Shown in pieces: positions 61,377 through 64,000 of a DNA stretch of 64,000 bases. Where the stretch lies: the NCBI RefSeq assembly GCF_000003195.3, contig NC_012872.2:2046001-2110000 (forward strand). Direction: 5' to 3'. Within the stretch, counting starts at the first letter, position 1. Every line of letters begins with the position of its first letter. This DNA is from Sorghum bicolor. Its lineage: Eukaryota > Streptophyta > Magnoliopsida > Poales > Poaceae. Position numbers and translations under genes: made by a program. The notes under the pieces were generated by a model, which did not search any database, had not been told where the DNA came from, and saw only the letters and a list, made by a program, of their open reading frames with translations.

Positions 61377-61621
61377 GGCCTTGTTTAGTTCCCCAAAAAT
61401 TTTGCAAAATTTTTCAGATTCCCTGTCACATCGAATCTTTAGACGTATGCATGAAGTATTAAATATAGATAAAAATAAAAACTAATTGCACAGTTTGGTC
61501 GGAATTGACGAGACGAATCTTTTGAGTCTAGTTAGCCTATAATTGGATAATATTTGTCAAATACAAACGAAAGCGTTATTATTCATATTTTACAAAAAAA
61601 ATTTTGGAACTAAACAAGGCC
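61377..61621. mobile_element. Tourist-like MITE with TTA target duplication, well preserved
   Basis: GGCCTTGTTTAGTTCC..GGAACTAAACAAGGCC, perfect inverted ends flanked by TTA (61374-61376 and 61622-61624). The best reference copy of the family in the window. Confidence 0.9.
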
Positions 61622-63196
61622 TTAGCGCTCCTGCACGTTCTCGTAGAATCGTAGTAGCAAACAACTAGCAACGCCCTTGAGCTCTTTGTGGCTAGTACGT
61701 CTAGTGTCCCGACGAGAAACCAAATGGCAATAAACTACATGGGCAGGCAGAGATGTCCCAAAACCAGGTTTGACTGCATGATTAGGCCGCGGGAGGGAGC
61801 GGATTTGACTGCCAGCGAGAAGCAGTGACAGGCAAGTTTTATACTCTACTGTACCAGCGTCCAACGTCGGCATCCATCCAAATCCAACCACCCCCCGGCT
61901 CGTCCAACATCGCCATGGGCTCCTGTCGCCAGCTTTGAGTTTGACCGAACCACACGATCCAAGTCATCCAGAATTCCAGATCCAACATCCAAGTACACAG
62001 AAGGCTGGCAGTAACAAAACCGGAGATGCAGCGCAACGGAACGCAGCGACATGCAGGAGAGGAAACTGGACAAAACAGCAACGCTACAAAGCCCGCGGAT
62101 CGGGCCGGCCGCCACATGCGATGGCATGGACAAATGTGTGATCTGGACCAACCAAACTCTACTCTACGTACGCCACTGCTCGTGCTCCATCCCGTCCCGT
62201 TCTTTCTAGCTGGACGCTGGACGCTGGACCATCCCGGAATATCCCCAATCCCACTCCCACCGGGGGGGTCCTCGTCCTCGCGTCGCGTCGGCCTGTGGGT
62301 CAAAGCGTGGCGTGCGTACGTTGTCCACCACGCGTTACGGGCCTTTCCTTACGGCTGCTCCACCACCACGACCCACGGCGACGGCGACCGCAAAGCACTG
62401 GCTGCACTGCTGCCGCTCCGGCTGGCTGCATCGGCCGCCGATCGGTCAGCCACAACCACAACTCACAATGTGAGAGCTGAGAGGGAGGAGGGGTCGTAAC
62501 AACGGTCGGTGGCGCTGGCGCAACGTAGTACAGCGAGGACGCATGTGACGTGAGGCGTCCGATCGAGGCCAATTATTAGTCGCTAATGACAATAATTATT
62601 ATAATAATAACCGGATCGGCTCCTGGCCTAACACAAAGCGGCGGTGGGGCCGTGCTGCCGGGGACGGGGCACCGGCACCATCATGGTCGCCGGAGAAGGG
62701 ATCGTTTCCGCTTTGACCGCCACCGTGTCACGAGTCACGACGGACCGACGGACGGACGACGCTTCCTGGTTGGTTGCCTGGTTCACCGGGTCGCGCGGTC
62801 CGTTTCTCGTCTCGCTTTTACCCCCGGTTCGGGTTCTCTCGCTCTCCGGTTGGGGCGGCGGTTGCTCCGGTCTGGTTGCTTTGCTTGCTGCGGCGGGCTC
62901 CTACTCCCTCAACGGAAGAGGCGTTACGACGGGTGGAGTGGCAGTTTCTCTCTACGCAGCCGGTACCATCGGTACTGCGAGGCTCGTGGGCGACAGCCAG
63001 GCTTTGGAACGAGCCTGCGCCGTTTTGTCGTACGCGACGCGTTGAGATTCACACAGCTGCCGCTACGGACTACGGCTACGCCACCCGTGTTTTCTCCTCC
63101 CTCGATTGGGGGTGTATCATCGCTGCATGTATGGTTGTTACACTGTTGATGGGATTTTGCAAGGATGTGTGTTGTAGCAATGGAGAGGTAAACTAA
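61622..63196. other. Intergenic, GC-rich, no gene recognised
   Basis: GC-rich from about 62080 with overlapping ORFs on both strands and no domain I can name. A diverged or single-exon gene fragment cannot be excluded. Confidence 0.4.
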
Positions 63197-63268
63197 GGCC
63201 TTGCTTAGTTGGCAAAATTTTGGGTTTTGACTACTGTAGCACTTTCGTTTTTATTTGACAAACATTGT
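63197..63268. mobile_element. Left part of a Tourist-like MITE interrupted by a hAT element
   Basis: Begins TAA|GGCCTTGCTTAG and follows the family interior (ctgtagcactttcgttttta, tttgacaaacattgt). It stops at 63268, where the hAT-type end starts. Confidence 0.7.
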
Positions 63269-63420
63269 CAGTGGCGGAGCCAGGAATTATATATAGAGGG
63301 GGCCGGACAATCAAATATATATAATATACTATAAAATTTCAATATATATATATATGCACTGACAAATTTTGCAAAAAAAAAAAAACGATAAGCATAAAAG
63401 ATTAAGGGAACTAACATGCT

Positions 63421-63653
63421 TCATTTAAATTTTGCTCTGCGCGTCTGAATGGCATCAAAGTCATCAATAAGTTGATCGGTTGTAAACTCCACTGTAATCT
63501 CCTTTTCAATGTAAATTATTAAGTAATCTCTTAGGAACCCATCTTCTATCTTATTCCAAAGCCTGGTTTTAACAAGTTCCATTGCAGAAAAGGCACGCTC
63601 TGTCGACTGTCGTAGCCGTGGAAATTGGCAGAGTTAGCACGATCCTAATCAAT
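63421..63653 (-). pseudogene. hAT transposase C-terminal exon, frameshifted
   Basis: Reads on the minus strand from an acceptor (tttgcag) at about 63654 as LIRIVLTLPISTATT, then shifts frame into ERAFSAMELVKTRLWNK and continues to a stop at 63421-63423 (TGA). This is the C-terminal hAT dimerisation region of TTF-type/ZMYM1-like transposases. The shift coincides with a 7-bp near-duplication (cgacagt cgacaga) around 63598-63615. The rest of the protein would lie to the right of the window. As read here it cannot make a full product. Confidence 0.75.
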
Positions 63654-63689
63654 CTGCAAAGAAAGAATATTATTAGAAAAAGCAACTTT

Positions 63690-63957
63690 AACAGTTTGCT
63701 AAAAGTACTTGGTATCTTAGGATTTTTGCCAAAACCACAAAAAACAGCCTCCAACAAGTTGGCAAAACTATTTGGCAATTTTGTGAGCTTGGCAAAATTC
63801 CCCCTTCACTTGGCAAATATGCCAAGTCCTCTATCGCTTGGCATCATGTGTATCTCAATTTGCCAACTAGTTTTGCCAACTTGTTGGAGGCTCAATTTTA
63901 TGATTTTGGCAAAAATCCTATAATGTCAAGTTCTTTTGCCAAGCCCACATAGAAAAC
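63690..63957. repeat. Long imperfect hairpin, ttggcaaaa-rich, in the hAT intron
   Basis: The arm containing taggatttttgccaaaa and gcctccaacaagttgg (63718-63780) is complementary to 63860-63920. Shorter complementarity extends outward (aacagttt / aaactgtt). It is probably a MITE or foldback nested in the transposase intron. The outer limits are uncertain. Confidence 0.7.
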
Positions 63958-64000
63958 TGTTGGAGAATGCCTCTTTTCTCACTTGGCATTTGGTTTTGAG

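Larger units (their letters stand above)
63269..64000 (-). mobile_element. hAT-family transposon, left end, continuing beyond the window
   Basis: Starts with CAGTGGCGGAGCCAGG, which I recognise as a terminus common to plant hAT elements with TTF-type transposases. The minus-strand transposase 3' exon lies at 63421-63653, and an intron with a foldback follows. The other end is outside the window. The eight bases before it, AACATTGT, should be the target duplication. Confidence 0.75.

Noticed and set aside
62586..63196. Two long plus-strand ORFs before the right-edge MITE
   Set aside because: No domain, overlapping frames, composition-driven; kept as unannotated GC-rich DNA.

Overview
The window is plant nuclear DNA from a grass, most likely a panicoid close to Sorghum. 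The evidence is GC-rich genes with 5'-to-3' GC gradients, GT..AG introns, and many copies of a short transposon family with GGCCTTGTTTAG-type ends, which I associate with Sorghum-type genomes. The species is an inference. No bacterial, organellar or viral genes were seen.

Layout. 1-6 kb is intergenic: a minisatellite (630-990), a 1.8-kb retro-insertion with a 16-bp target duplication (2457-4237), and a short LINE/SINE 3' end. 6.1-19.6 kb holds two intronless PNGase A-like glycoamidase genes in the same orientation. Between them are many MITEs and a complete, apparently intact Pong-like PIF/Harbinger DNA transposon (13187-17471). It carries a transposase and a MYB/SANT-like ORF1 and lies in the proximal promoter of the second PNGase gene. 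21.2-24.7 kb is a 12-exon MRH1-type LRR receptor pseudokinase gene. 25.7-35.6 kb holds two phytochelatin synthase genes in direct tandem with matching six-exon structures; the second has an exact in-frame 54-bp duplication in its Cys-rich C-terminal region. 38.3-46.6 kb holds two convergent intronless CIPK (CBL-interacting kinase) genes with a two-exon gene for a 69-residue protein between them. 50.8-52.0 kb is a three-exon class III peroxidase on the minus strand. 52-64 kb has no recognised cellular gene. It holds a second retro-insertion (55628-56775), a dense cluster of Tourist-like MITEs, Stowaway remnants, and at the right edge a hAT transposon inserted into a MITE with a broken transposase 3' exon.

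How the genes relate. The cellular genes are not an operon. The theme is local duplication (PNGase A x2, phytochelatin synthase x2, CIPK x2) among DNA transposons. Phytochelatin synthases serve metal detoxification, CIPKs calcium signalling, the peroxidase cell-wall or redox chemistry, and PNGase A N-glycan removal. No shared pathway is claimed.

I found no convincing undescribed multi-gene system. The most interesting items are the potentially autonomous Pong-like element in a promoter, the 54-bp coding duplication in the second phytochelatin synthase, the retro-insertions with clear target duplications, and the nested hAT/MITE at the right edge. Exon boundaries were read by eye from GT/AG sites and frame continuity, without RNA data.
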